Positions 1-8,488 are shown, counted from the stretch's first letter. The stretch: DNA of 64,000 nucleotides from Alteromonas lipotrueiana (GCF_019249245.1 NZ_JAESDK010000013.1:54954-118953), one strand, 5' to 3'. Numbers and translations are program-made. The notes: generated by a model from the letters alone, not told the origin.

Positions 1-351
1 CCCCACGCTCCTTTGGGGCGGGTAGCCGTTAAGCGGGTGTTGGATAATCTTATAGAAAATGCATTTCGTTACGGTAGCGACAAAATTACGGTAACCAGTT
101 TTTTTGATCAAAAAAGTAAACGCATTTTTTGCAAGATCAGAGATTTTGGCCCGGGTATTCCAGACACCTCGCTGGGTAACATGTTTCAGCCTTTTACCCA
201 GGCCGACAGTGCCCGGGGAAGTACGGGTTCGGGGCTGGGACTTGCCATTACCCGGCGAATTATCAATAGTCACAATGGCGAAATCACCTTGCGAAATCAC
301 CCTCAGCAGGGTTTGATTGCAGAGTTTTGGCTGCCTGTTACAACAAAATAA
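1..351 (+). CDS. envZ: EnvZ-like sensor histidine kinase, C-terminal part only
   Basis: This is the 3' end of a two-component sensor kinase; the reading frame is open from base 1, so the gene begins outside the window. What remains is the ATP-binding (HATPase_c) domain: an N box (DNLIENAFRYG), a G1 box (DFGPGIP), the F box region (FQPFTQADSAR) and a G2 box (GSGLGLAITRRI). The run from FQPF to the terminal WLPV motif resembles enteric EnvZ, which phosphorylates OmpR in response to osmolarity. Supporting this, greB, tex and hslOR, neighbours of envZ in E. coli, lie further along the window. The presumed ompR would be upstream, outside the window. Calling it a histidine kinase is secure; naming it EnvZ is an inference. 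Confidence 0.8.
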   Translation, partial: PHAPLGRVAVKRVLDNLIENAFRYGSDKITVTSFFDQKSKRIFCKIRDFGPGIPDTSLGNMFQPFTQADSARGSTGSGLGLAITRRIINSHNGEITLRNHPQQGLIAEFWLPVTTK

Positions 352-432
352 ACCAATGAATTTTGACTGCATTGCGAGCCAGCATTTTCTATACTTACGG
401 TTACAGCTCGCCATGCACATTAGGGACAAAAC

Positions 433-1941
433 GTGAAACCATTTGTATTGTTGATCATCTTAAGCTGGACTATTCAGGTTTCGGCGCAATCCACGTTACA
501 AGGCGAAAGCTGGGCCGTAGAACGTATTGATGATCATCTTACCCGCAGCGTTGAGAGTGGTTTTTCGGGTGCACTGATTATTGCCAGTAAAAATAAAGTC
601 GTGCTGAAAAAAGGTTATGGCCAGGCTGAACACAATCAGTCTTCGCTAATCACGCCTGCCACCCTGTTTGATATTGGCTCAGTAACAAAACAGTTTACCG
701 CGGCGCTTGTTGTAAAACTGCAAAGCGAAGGCAAACTGAGTGTGCAGGATACTTTAGCCCGCTACTTTGCAAAAGTTCCTGAAGACAAACAAAGTATCAC
801 CCTTCACCAACTGCTAACCCACTCTTCCGGCTTGCCCGGTGGTATCGGCGTTAGCGACTTTGACCCCATAAGTACCGAGGTATTTTTTGAAACAGTGCTC
901 AGTACGCCTCTTATTGATAAGCCTGGCGCCTCGTTTCATTACTCAAATGTGGGTTACAGCGTACTGGCGCGTATTATCGAAAAAGTAACCTCAATGACCT
1001 ATGAGTCAGCATTGCGCAAATATCTTTTGCTTCCTGCGGGTATGGAGCACACCGGCTACCTGCAGTTAAACACCGATCAGCAACAAGTTGCACCAGGTTA
1101 TAAAGCGGGCGTGCTGAGAGTGCAGCCTAATTTAGCGCACTATCGCCAGCATGGACGGGTGAGCTGGGCGCTAAAAGGCAATGGGGGCTTGGTATCTTCG
1201 GTGGAAGACATGTACTTGTGGTATCAGGCGCTACAAAATCATACCGTTATCAGCGCAGCGCAATGGGATGAGCTTAGTCATCCGCATGTTTTAGCCAATG
1301 CTAAATTTCAGGAGCATTATGGCTATGGCTGGTCATTGTATCGTGCGCCTGATGGGGGCCAGCTAATTACACACAATGGCTCAGATGGTGTATTCTACTT
1401 TGACTTCAGGTGGCAGCCCGAGCAGCAACAGGTAATAATTTTTGCATCAAATGCATTGATGCAGCCAACCCCGGCGCTCAGCGAAAACATTGAATTGATG
1501 CTTGCAGACAACACCTTTAACCCGCCAGCGTTTGAACCTGGCCCGATAACCCGGGTATTACGTTTTGCGCTGAATTATTCATCTTCACCGCAAGCACTGA
1601 AAAAAGCATTAATTCGGCAATTTAGCCAGGTAATGGAAGAACGGGTGGTGCTTAATCGCGCGGGGCTGGCATTGTCAGATGCCGGCTACCATAAAAAAGC
1701 CATTGTACTGCTAGAGCTTAATACCGAGCAGTTTTCTGATGACGGTAATTTATGGGACAGTTTGGGTGAAGCTCAGCTTAAAGATAACCAGCTAGAGGCA
1801 GCCAAACATAGCTTTGCAAACGCGCTGGCTCTGGCACCCGATAAGCGCTGCTACTGGTGTGCTAATGCGCGCAAAAAGCTTGAGCATATCAAGCTGCGAC
1901 AAAAAGCTGCAACACCGGTTACATCAGGCAGTGCCGGTTAA
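433..1941 (+). CDS. Secreted beta-lactamase-family serine hydrolase with C-terminal TPR
   Basis: A 502-residue class C beta-lactamase/penicillin-binding-protein-like hydrolase (Pfam Beta-lactamase family). Residues 1-19 form a signal peptide ending VSA/Q, so it is exported. Catalytic motifs are visible: SVTK at 83-86 (SxxK nucleophile), YSN at 170-172 (YxN), and HNG at 314-316 in the position of KTG. After the roughly 330-residue hydrolase domain there is a helical tail with one recognisable tetratricopeptide repeat at about 441-474 (LWDSLGEAQLKD onward). The start is GTG, preceded by AGGGA. The 3' end overlaps the convergent LysR gene by 18 bases. Substrate is unknown: esterase, D-aminopeptidase and peptidoglycan carboxypeptidase all occur in this family, and genuine beta-lactamase activity is not implied. 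Confidence 0.88.
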   Translation: MKPFVLLIILSWTIQVSAQSTLQGESWAVERIDDHLTRSVESGFSGALIIASKNKVVLKKGYGQAEHNQSSLITPATLFDIGSVTKQFTAALVVKLQSEGKLSVQDTLARYFAKVPEDKQSITLHQLLTHSSGLPGGIGVSDFDPISTEVFFETVLSTPLIDKPGASFHYSNVGYSVLARIIEKVTSMTYESALRKYLLLPAGMEHTGYLQLNTDQQQVAPGYKAGVLRVQPNLAHYRQHGRVSWALKGNGGLVSSVEDMYLWYQALQNHTVISAAQWDELSHPHVLANAKFQEHYGYGWSLYRAPDGGQLITHNGSDGVFYFDFRWQPEQQQVIIFASNALMQPTPALSENIELMLADNTFNPPAFEPGPITRVLRFALNYSSSPQALKKALIRQFSQVMEERVVLNRAGLALSDAGYHKKAIVLLELNTEQFSDDGNLWDSLGEAQLKDNQLEAAKHSFANALALAPDKRCYWCANARKKLEHIKLRQKAATPVTSGSAG

Positions 1942-2829
1942 ATAGTTGATATTAGCAAAGGCCATTATTACATCTTTAGCAAATGCGATGCGTGGGTGAC
2001 GCAATGCGCCTTTTTTCCATACCAGATATACATTGTTTTGTGGGCCCGGCTCGCCCAACTGTACCAGTTCGCCCGTTTTAATTGCGCCTTTGCATAAATA
2101 GTCAGGTAACACAGTATAGCCGATGCCCGAGCGTACAATGGACGCTATGGCGCGAATATCGGGGCATATGGCCGCCACCCGCGACTCACAGGTTGCATCA
2201 AATACCGCATGAAAATACTGTCGGATTAAAGGTAATTGTTCATCATAAGCCACCGCCTTGTATTGATTTAACAAGGCAGCGCTGATGGGTTTGCCCTTAA
2301 GCTCTCGACCCTCCACCCGATTCATCACCAGCAATAACGATTCTTTATCCAGTACCTGCCATTCGTAACGGGTCGTGTCTGGCACCGAAGCGGTAATGGC
2401 TAACTCGGCGGTTTGATTTTCAAGCAGCGTATAGGTGTTGTTTTTATTGCCGGTGTGAATCACCAGGTTCACTTGCTCAGCCTGCAGCAAATTTGCCAAT
2501 TGCGGCCCGGCGACAAAACTCAGGTATTCGGCTGGTCCGGCTAAATTCAAAGTTCCGAATACGGTGGCTGCGCGACTGCGAATAGACGCTACTTTTTGCT
2601 CAAGAATGTCGATGTGCGAAGACACCTGCAAAGCTAAATCGTGCGCAACGCTGGTAGGCTCTACCCCCCGGGCTTTGCGAATAAACAACTCTTTACCAAT
2701 GACTGTTTCCATAATTTGGATGTGCGAGGTAACCGCCGGTTGAGACATTTGTAAATTCGCCGCCGCCCGGGTGATATTGCCACTGCGATAAACTTCAACA
2801 AAGGTTTTTAACTGTGTGAGGTGCGACAT
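1924..2829 (-). CDS. LysR-family transcriptional regulator (divergent from yqhD-type gene)
   Basis: A 301-residue LysR-type regulator. The first 65 residues form the winged helix-turn-helix (LKTFVEVYRSGNITRAAANL, then QPAVTSHI), followed by the linker helix and a periplasmic-binding-protein-like effector domain to about residue 290. It is transcribed away from the iron-type alcohol dehydrogenase gene across a 227-bp gap, the usual arrangement for a LysR protein controlling its neighbour. An 8-bp inverted repeat lies in that gap. The likely targets are the dehydrogenase and the following ene-reductase; the effector cannot be read from sequence. Confidence 0.9.
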   Translation of the reverse strand: MSHLTQLKTFVEVYRSGNITRAAANLQMSQPAVTSHIQIMETVIGKELFIRKARGVEPTSVAHDLALQVSSHIDILEQKVASIRSRAATVFGTLNLAGPAEYLSFVAGPQLANLLQAEQVNLVIHTGNKNNTYTLLENQTAELAITASVPDTTRYEWQVLDKESLLLVMNRVEGRELKGKPISAALLNQYKAVAYDEQLPLIRQYFHAVFDATCESRVAAICPDIRAIASIVRSGIGYTVLPDYLCKGAIKTGELVQLGEPGPQNNVYLVWKKGALRHPRIAFAKDVIMAFANINYLTGTA

Positions 2830-2931
2830 ACTTACGACCCATCAGAATATTTATGGCTGACGGCAATTTATCTGACTTCTTCATATGACGCAATACCGCT
2901 AGTATTCGCTCCACTAACAGGCGGCTAGTGA

Positions 2932-2962
2932 GCTTCAGCCGCTTTTGAGCTAAAGCTGAAGC
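2932..2962. promoter_or_regulatory. Inverted repeat in the LysR/yqhD divergent promoter region
   Basis: GCTTCAGC at 2932-2939 is the exact reverse complement of GCTGAAGC at 2955-2962, with 15 bases between. It sits midway in the 227-bp gap between the LysR gene and the alcohol dehydrogenase gene. It could be a regulator-binding dyad or a transcript hairpin; it has no T-tract and is not a terminator. Function is inferred from position only. Confidence 0.35.
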
Positions 2963-3056
2963 ACCAAGTCTATCCAGCCGTGTATTACGCAGGGCGGTAC
3001 GAGCGATAACAATGTACCGGCACCTGCACAGATTATAATTTAAGGAGCAGTACTCT

Positions 3057-4211
3057 GTGTTGAATTTTACTTTTAAAAACCGCACCGAAATTTTATTCGG
3101 CGAAGATCAGGTTCAGGAAATCGCCAGCCGGTTACCTGAACACGCTAATGTGCTGTTTTTGTATGGCGGCGGCTCCATCAAGAAAAATGGCATATTTGAT
3201 GATGTGACAAAGGTATTAAGTAACGTCAATGTGATTGAGTTTGGTGGCGTAGAACCAAACCCTGAGTATGAAACCTTGATGCGGGCGGTACAGGTGGCGC
3301 GCGACAATCAGGTGAATTTTATTCTGGCTGTGGGTGGAGGCAGTGTTATTGACGGGGCAAAGTTTATTGCCGCAGCAGTTAACTTTGCTGGTAACCCCTG
3401 GGATATTCTGGTCAGTGGCGCCGAATTTTCTAATCCGCTACCCATTGGCGCGCTACTTACCCTGCCCGCCACCGGCTCAGAAAGCAACGGTAACTCGGTC
3501 GTTAATCGCAGAGAAACGGCACAAAAACGGGCATTTGGTGCAGATTCGGTGCAGCCGGTATTTGCCGTGCTTGACCCCACATATACTTATTCCCTGCCGC
3601 CCCGACAGGTTTCCAACGGTGTGGTAGATGCCTTTGTCCATGTTATCGAGCAGTATCTAACCTATCCGGTTAACGCCCCGCTACAAGATCGTTTTGCCGA
3701 AGGTATTTTGCAAACTTTGCTTACAGAAGGCCCAAAAGCATTGAGTACGCCACACGATTACGATGTGCGCGCCAATGTAATGTGGTCGGCCACCATGGCG
3801 TTAAACGGTTTGATTGGTAAGGGTGTGCCGCAAGACTGGGCTACTCACATGATTGGCCATGAACTTACTGCATTGTACAGCCTGGACCATGCCCAGACGC
3901 TGGCAATTGTGTTGCCTTCATTGATGTTTGTACAACGCGAGCAGAAAAAATCGAAAATACTGCAGCTGGGTGAACGTGTGTTTGGGATCACCGGCGAAGA
4001 TGAAGGTCGTTGTATCGATTTAACCATCAAAGCAGTACAGGACTTTTTTGAAGATATGCAGGTCAAAACACGTCTGGCCGACTATCAGATTGAGAAAAGC
4101 AGCATTGATGACATTGTGGCAAATCTTGAGAAAAATGGCATGACCGCCTTGGGCGAACATGGCGATATTGATTTAGCCAAAGCACGGCAAATACTGAATT
4201 TGGCTGCGTAA
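3057..4211 (+). CDS. yqhD: YqhD-type iron/zinc-dependent alcohol dehydrogenase
   Basis: A 384-residue group III metal-dependent alcohol dehydrogenase, close in length to E. coli YqhD (387), which reduces short-chain and toxic aldehydes with NADPH. The nucleotide-binding GGGS motif is at 93-96. The four metal ligands of YqhD map to D191, H195, H264 and H278, each three positions earlier than in E. coli. The substrate-pocket stretch TLPATGSESNG is present. The start is GTG with AAGGAG nine bases upstream; TTG follows immediately as the second codon. It is followed by an ene-reductase gene in the same direction 75 bases on, suggesting co-transcription. The probable role is NADPH-dependent clearance of reactive aldehydes. 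Confidence 0.9.
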   Translation: MLNFTFKNRTEILFGEDQVQEIASRLPEHANVLFLYGGGSIKKNGIFDDVTKVLSNVNVIEFGGVEPNPEYETLMRAVQVARDNQVNFILAVGGGSVIDGAKFIAAAVNFAGNPWDILVSGAEFSNPLPIGALLTLPATGSESNGNSVVNRRETAQKRAFGADSVQPVFAVLDPTYTYSLPPRQVSNGVVDAFVHVIEQYLTYPVNAPLQDRFAEGILQTLLTEGPKALSTPHDYDVRANVMWSATMALNGLIGKGVPQDWATHMIGHELTALYSLDHAQTLAIVLPSLMFVQREQKKSKILQLGERVFGITGEDEGRCIDLTIKAVQDFFEDMQVKTRLADYQIEKSSIDDIVANLEKNGMTALGEHGDIDLAKARQILNLAA

Positions 4212-4286
4212 CTTTTAACGCCAGGCGTGAGTACACTACACACCCCATTGCCTGGCTATGACCCAACTTTTGAAGGAGTTATCTTC

Positions 4287-5393
4287 ATGTCCGCATTATT
4301 TGAACCATTGAAAATTAAAGACATTACCTTACGTAACCGCATTGCAGTGCCGCCTATGTGCCAGTACAGCGCCAAAGACGGACTTATCAATGAATGGCAC
4401 CAGGCGCACTATGCCACGCTGGCTCGTGGTGGTGCAGGCTTAGTGGTGGTTGAAGCTACGGGCGTATCTCCAGAAGGGCGCATTACTCCCGGATGTCTTG
4501 GCTTGTGGGATGACAAACATATTGAAGGCCTTACCCAGGTAGCTGAAAAAATTAAACAAGGCGGCGCAGTTGCCGGTATTCAGCTGGCGCATGCTGGTCG
4601 TAAAGCCAGCGCGAACAAACCCTGGGAAGGCGATGATCACCTGGCTGATAACGATCCTACCGCCTGGCAACCTATTGGTCCTTCAGCTGATGCCTTTGGG
4701 GCTAATTTGCCACGTACGCCACAGGCAATGACCAAAAGTGATATTAACCGGGTTAAGCAAGAATTTGTCGATGCGACAAAACGCGCAATTGAAGCCGGTT
4801 TTGAGTGGCTTGAGCTGCATTTTGCTCATGGTTATCTGGCGCAAAGCTTTTTCTCAGAACATGCCAATAAGCGTACCGATGAATACGGCGGTGACTTTGC
4901 CGGTCGCAGCCGATTTTTAATCGAAACATTACAAGCGGTTAGAAAAGAATGGCCTGAAAACCTGCCACTTACCGTTCGTTTGGGTGTGGTCGAATTTGAT
5001 GGCAATGACGAAAAAATGTTGAGCGAGTCAGTCGAGCTGGTTAAACAGTTTAAACAAGCAGGGACCGACTTTGTCAGTGTCAGTATTGGCTTTAACACAC
5101 CAGAAGCTGATATTCCGTGGGGCCCTGCTTTCCTGGCGCCTATTGCTCAGCGTATTCGTGATGAAGCGCAAATCCCGGTGGCTACCGCCTGGGGCGTGGA
5201 TACCCCAGAGCTAGCGAATGAAACTATTGCTAATGAACAAATTGATGTCGTGATGGTAGGCCGCGCGCATCTGGCTAATCCGCATTGGACCTATTATGCA
5301 GCGAAGCAGCTGGCAAAAGAAGACCCGTCGTGGGTATTGCCCGCACCGTATGCGCACTGGTTACATCGCTACGCCCCTGCGGCCGAACGATAA
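4287..5393 (+). CDS. Old yellow enzyme, YqjM-like NADH/NADPH:flavin oxidoreductase
   Basis: A 368-residue FMN-dependent ene-reductase of the thermophilic-like (YqjM) OYE subgroup. Diagnostic residues are C25 and Y27 in PPMCQYS, HAGRK at 102-106, and the substrate-binding pair H178 and H181 in HFAHGY. The start is the ATG at 4287 because GAAGGAG lies nine bases upstream and MSALFEPLKI matches the family N terminus; an in-frame GTG at 4227 would add an unrelated 20-residue leader. The enzyme reduces activated C=C bonds of alpha,beta-unsaturated aldehydes and ketones. Together with the upstream YqhD-like enzyme this could clear products of lipid peroxidation. A terminator follows directly. Confidence 0.9.
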   Translation: MSALFEPLKIKDITLRNRIAVPPMCQYSAKDGLINEWHQAHYATLARGGAGLVVVEATGVSPEGRITPGCLGLWDDKHIEGLTQVAEKIKQGGAVAGIQLAHAGRKASANKPWEGDDHLADNDPTAWQPIGPSADAFGANLPRTPQAMTKSDINRVKQEFVDATKRAIEAGFEWLELHFAHGYLAQSFFSEHANKRTDEYGGDFAGRSRFLIETLQAVRKEWPENLPLTVRLGVVEFDGNDEKMLSESVELVKQFKQAGTDFVSVSIGFNTPEADIPWGPAFLAPIAQRIRDEAQIPVATAWGVDTPELANETIANEQIDVVMVGRAHLANPHWTYYAAKQLAKEDPSWVLPAPYAHWLHRYAPAAER

Positions 5394-5400
5394 AATGATA

Positions 5401-5432
5401 AAAAAGGCGCGGTTGTTAATCCGCGCCTTTTT
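5401..5432. terminator. Bidirectional factor-independent terminator
   Basis: AAAAAGGCGCGG (5401-5412) pairs with CCGCGCCTTTTT (5421-5432) across an 8-base loop. A-tract and T-tract flank the GC stem, so it can end transcription both of the ene-reductase gene and of the convergent LysR gene, whose stop codon lies at its right edge. Confidence 0.9.
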
Positions 5433-6324
5433 ATTGTAAATGTTCCCCCAGCAATGGAATAAGCGTATTAAACCGCGCCGGCAGTTCGCGATTTTTCCGG
5501 TAGATTAAAAATAATGGCTCTTCAATAAGCGGCATACTTCCCATCACCGATACCCGCTCGCTATGATTACTTTTTTCCAGCACACTGCGCGGCAGCACGG
5601 TAAAGCCCAGGCCACGTGCCACCGGCAACAAAATATCGTGAATCTGATTGATAAACCCATGAGTGGGAATTTGAGCAAAAGGCACCGCCCGTAACAGTGC
5701 CGAAGCGCTGCTGCCCAAATACAGAGAGGTATAATAATCGCTGTCAGGATGACGAATCATACCCAGCCCGCAAAGATACGAATTCAGACTTTGGGCCCCC
5801 TGAGGCCGGTGGGCCGGCACCATCAGCGCAATGGCTTCCCTGCCTATTGGCTGGGCGGCAAAATGCAGAGAGTCCGGTTTTTCTGACACAATACCTAAAT
5901 CTATATCCCCCTGCGTAATGCCCTGCAAAATACTCCGGTAGGGAGCGGCCTGCATGTGTATTGTTAAAGCGGGATATTGATGTTGTAAATCCAGCAGATG
6001 ACCATAAAGTCGAATGGCCGTAGAGCCTGAACAGGCCAAGCGACAAGCACCCGCAAAGGGATCTTCAGCTCCTAACTGACTCAACAGCTGCTGTTCAGAT
6101 TCGCTCAGTTGCCTGGCGTACTGATACAACTGCTCGCCCTGCGCGGTAATGGTAAAGCTTTTACCTTTGCGTTTTAGCAAGGCATGGCCACAGGCGGCCT
6201 CCAGCTTTTTGATATGCTGACTCACCCCAGGCTGAGTCATGAACAAAGTTTCGGCCGTACGGGTGAAGTGGCCGGTATCCACCAGCATCTGAAAAGTCTT
6301 GAGCCACACCGGATTCAGTTTCAT
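5431..6324 (-). CDS. LysR-family transcriptional regulator (divergent from VOC gene)
   Basis: A 297-residue LysR-type regulator. The N-terminal helix-turn-helix reads LKTFQMLVDTGHFTRTAETL then QPGVSQHIKKLE, followed by the effector-binding domain. It is divergent from the VOC-family gene across 99 bp containing a near-perfect AT-rich dyad, and convergent with the ene-reductase gene. Its sequence is clearly distinct from the first LysR protein at 1924-2829. Control of itself and of the VOC gene is the simplest inference; the effector is unknown. Confidence 0.9.
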   Translation of the reverse strand: MKLNPVWLKTFQMLVDTGHFTRTAETLFMTQPGVSQHIKKLEAACGHALLKRKGKSFTITAQGEQLYQYARQLSESEQQLLSQLGAEDPFAGACRLACSGSTAIRLYGHLLDLQHQYPALTIHMQAAPYRSILQGITQGDIDLGIVSEKPDSLHFAAQPIGREAIALMVPAHRPQGAQSLNSYLCGLGMIRHPDSDYYTSLYLGSSASALLRAVPFAQIPTHGFINQIHDILLPVARGLGFTVLPRSVLEKSNHSERVSVMGSMPLIEEPLFLIYRKNRELPARFNTLIPLLGEHLQ

Positions 6325-6330
6325 AAAAAT

Positions 6331-6361
6331 AAATTATCATTTTGAATATAATTGATAATTT
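6331..6361. promoter_or_regulatory. Candidate LysR operator between LysR gene and VOC gene
   Basis: AAATTATCA (6331-6339) is the exact reverse complement of TGATAATTT (6353-6361), spaced by 13 bases. This fits the LysR T-N11-A/ATC-N-GAT type of dyad. The half-site motif TTATCATTTT recurs just downstream from 6361. It lies immediately upstream of the LysR start codon and about 60 bases upstream of the VOC gene, where an autoregulatory and activating site would be expected. Confidence 0.6.
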
Positions 6362-6423
6362 ATCATTTTAGCATTAGCGGCGTAAGCTTATTCCTGAATT
6401 CATCAGAACAAGTGAGACCTGTT

Positions 6424-6927
6424 ATGCCCACCCCTTATCCAAGAACGTTCAGCCATATTGGTTTGTCGGTCCCTGATTTAGATGCAGCGGTAAAGTTTTA
6501 TACCGAAGTGCTGGGCTGGTATTTGATTATGAAGCCTACCACTATCGAAGAAGATGACAGCCCCATTGGACAAATGTGTACCGATGTCTTCGGTCCAGGC
6601 TGGGGTGAGTTTAAAATTACCCATTTATCGACCGGGGACCGTATCGGCGTTGAGATTTTCCAGTTTAAAAAGCAGGAAAATCCGGAAAACAACTTTGAGT
6701 ACTGGAAAACCGGTATCTTTCATTTTTGTGTACAGGACCCGGATGTAGAAGGTCTGGCGGCTAAAATTGAAGAAGCCGGTGGCAAACGCCGTATGAAGGA
6801 ACCACGGTATTATTATCCGGGCGAGAAACCTTACCGGATGATTTACATGGAAGACCCGTTTGGCAATATTTTGGAAATTTATAGCCACAGTTATGAATTG
6901 ACCTACGCCAGCGGTGCCTACGAATAA
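6424..6927 (+). CDS. VOC-family (glyoxalase I-like) metal-dependent enzyme
   Basis: A 168-residue vicinal-oxygen-chelate protein. The four ligand positions of glyoxalase I are all occupied: H11 (SHIGLSV), E77 (VEIFQF), H100 (FHFCV) and E151 (LEIYSH). The fold therefore probably binds a divalent metal and is catalytic rather than a resistance-type binder. The ATG at 6424 is preferred because MPTPYPRTFSHIGL begins just before the first beta strand; a longer in-frame version from 6352 would run through the LysR operator. It is larger than E. coli GloA (135), with an insert around 40-60, so lactoylglutathione lyase is possible but another substrate is equally likely. Probably controlled by the divergent LysR protein. 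Confidence 0.85.
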   Translation: MPTPYPRTFSHIGLSVPDLDAAVKFYTEVLGWYLIMKPTTIEEDDSPIGQMCTDVFGPGWGEFKITHLSTGDRIGVEIFQFKKQENPENNFEYWKTGIFHFCVQDPDVEGLAAKIEEAGGKRRMKEPRYYYPGEKPYRMIYMEDPFGNILEIYSHSYELTYASGAYE

Positions 6928-6956
6928 GCATCCCGAGCCCCGCAAATGATGGGGGG

Positions 6957-6975
6957 TAATTACAGCCTGTAATTA
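6957..6975. repeat. Short palindrome after the VOC gene
   Basis: TAATTACA and TGTAATTA flank GCC, giving a perfect 8-bp dyad 30 bases after the VOC stop codon. The stem is AT-rich and lacks a clear T-tract, so it is at best a weak terminator. It could also be a protein-binding site. Confidence 0.3.
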
Positions 6976-7007
6976 AGTAGCTTTTGCTATACATTGAAAA
7001 ACGTATG

Positions 7008-7036
7008 AAAAAGGCGCGATGATTGATCATCGCGCC
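7008..7036 (-). terminator. Terminator of the hslR-hslO transcription unit
   Basis: GGCGCGATGA (7013-7022) pairs with TCATCGCGCC (7027-7036) around a 4-base loop. On the minus strand the hairpin is followed by a run of T (AAAAA at 7008-7012 on the plus strand). It lies 34 bases past the hslO stop codon. Confidence 0.85.
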
Positions 7037-7069
7037 CGGCCGATAGAAAATAATGAGTGGTTTAGTCGA

Positions 7070-7972
7070 TTATTGCTCGGTTGGAGGGGTTTCGTCGAAA
7101 CGCCCTGCATGAATCGCTTCCACATCAATGCTGTCGAACCGGTATTCGGTGTGACAATACTGGCAATTCATTTTTACTGCGCCTTCTTCTTCAACAATTT
7201 GCAAAAGTTCGGCTTTTTCAACGTTACGTAATGCTTCAGCACTACGGGCACGTGAGCAAGAGCAGGCAAACTGTATCGCGACTGGCTCAAACAGCTCTAC
7301 CTCTTCCTGGTGATACAGTCGATACAAAGTATCCTGCACAGACAGGCTGAACATTTCTTCACTGGATAAGGTTTCGCTTAGCTTTACCAGATGCTCAAAG
7401 TCGGTATCTTCATCTACATTGGTATTGCTGGCCTGAGTGGGCATAACCTGCAATAAAATACCTGCGGCTCTGGCATGTTCTGGCTGACTTAGGTCGGTGT
7501 ATAACAATACCTTAGTGGCAAGCTGCTCAGACTGAGCAAAGTAGCCTTCCAGGCACTCAGCCAAAGAAGGTTTATCAAGTGCCACTACCCCTTGATAGCG
7601 CTCGCCTTCATCAGGGGTGATAGTGATAACCAGTACCCCTTTTTTAATTTGCTCATCAAAGGTTTCCGGCAGTGTTGTCAATGTTTCGTCCCAGCGTGCA
7701 ACCCCACGCAGGGTGTGATCACTTGTGGCACTGATGACGGCATATTTTACCGCGCCCTGGCCTTGTACCTGCAGGCTGATTTCGCCTTTAAATTTTAAAA
7801 TAGCGGTTAACAAACAAGTAGCGGCTGCCATTTCGCTCAGCAAACGCTGTATTTGTACCGGGTATTCATAGCTGTGCACAATTTGTTGCAGGCTGTCATC
7901 CAGTCGAGCCAGCTCTCCACGCACATTCGCGCGATTGAACAAAAAACGATGCAGTTGGTCAAAGTCATTCAT
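7070..7972 (-). CDS. hslO: Redox-regulated holdase chaperone Hsp33
   Basis: A 300-residue Hsp33. The C-terminal redox switch is present as CSC (in FACSCSRARS) and CQYC, the four zinc-binding cysteines that form disulfides under oxidative and heat stress and so activate the chaperone. The N terminus MNDFDQLHRFLF matches the family, as does the GAVKYAVISAT region of the substrate-binding domain. It is the second gene after hslR, 47 bases apart on the same strand, as in E. coli, and is followed by a good terminator. Cytoplasmic. Confidence 0.96.
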   Translation of the reverse strand: MNDFDQLHRFLFNRANVRGELARLDDSLQQIVHSYEYPVQIQRLLSEMAAATCLLTAILKFKGEISLQVQGQGAVKYAVISATSDHTLRGVARWDETLTTLPETFDEQIKKGVLVITITPDEGERYQGVVALDKPSLAECLEGYFAQSEQLATKVLLYTDLSQPEHARAAGILLQVMPTQASNTNVDEDTDFEHLVKLSETLSSEEMFSLSVQDTLYRLYHQEEVELFEPVAIQFACSCSRARSAEALRNVEKAELLQIVEEEGAVKMNCQYCHTEYRFDSIDVEAIHAGRFDETPPTEQ

Positions 7973-8019
7973 AATAAGGGCAGATCCTGTTGTTTTGCTA
8001 AACCCGTAAGTGACCCGGG

Positions 8020-8424
8020 TTAACTGTGCTTTAGCTTGATAATTTCACGACGTTGCTTTTTGTCCGGACGGCCGTCGGGTTTTGGACTATGGAACGAATT
8101 TAACTTTCTGGCTTGCTGGTTTGCTTCCCGGTTAACAATACTTTGCTCGGTTTCTTTGTAAAGTTCCTGTGCCAGCGGCGCACCAAGACGTTTGTCGCTA
8201 AGCGCCAGAATTTCAATTTCTTTGGTATCGTAGCCTACCGGAACAAGCAACATCGCTCCAGGTTCAACGTTACGACCGGGTTTTGCGCGCTGACCGTTAT
8301 AGTGTACTTTACCTGATTGCACCATGTCTCTGGCCTGCGCCCGGGTCTTAAAAAAGCGGGCCGCCCATAGCCATTTATCAAGCCTGACATTTTGTGTTTG
8401 CTGGGTTTGTTTTGGATTACTCAT
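8020..8424 (-). CDS. hslR: Ribosome-associated heat shock protein Hsp15
   Basis: A 134-residue S4-domain protein. The RNA-binding S4 motif covers about residues 12-75 (VRLDKWLWAARFFKTR, then VQSGKVHYNG) and is followed by a basic, lysine-rich tail. E. coli Hsp15 (133 residues) binds free 50S subunits still carrying a nascent chain and helps recycle stalled ribosomes. Its place just upstream of hslO is conserved. It is divergent from gspC across 122 bp. No clear heat-shock sigma factor site was recognised in that gap. Confidence 0.95.
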   Translation of the reverse strand: MSNPKQTQQTQNVRLDKWLWAARFFKTRAQARDMVQSGKVHYNGQRAKPGRNVEPGAMLLVPVGYDTKEIEILALSDKRLGAPLAQELYKETEQSIVNREANQQARKLNSFHSPKPDGRPDKKQRREIIKLKHS

Positions 8425-8488
8425 GTAATAATTTCGCCACTGTTACATTTACTGTTGTGAGCGCCTTACCGTCTGGGCTATTATGAAT

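Noticed and set aside
433..1941. A beta-lactamase resistance gene.
   Set aside because: The motif arrangement fits the broad serine hydrolase family and the TPR tail is unlike class C enzymes that confer resistance; no resistance function can be claimed.
2795..3085. A 96-codon frame on the minus strand over the LysR/yqhD promoter gap.
   Set aside because: It spans both start regions, has no ribosome-binding site and no recognisable similarity; the gap is better explained as a divergent promoter.
7019..7350. Plus-strand frames across the hslO region that look like small proteins.
   Set aside because: They are antisense to the conserved zinc-binding end of Hsp33, whose reading frame is secure.
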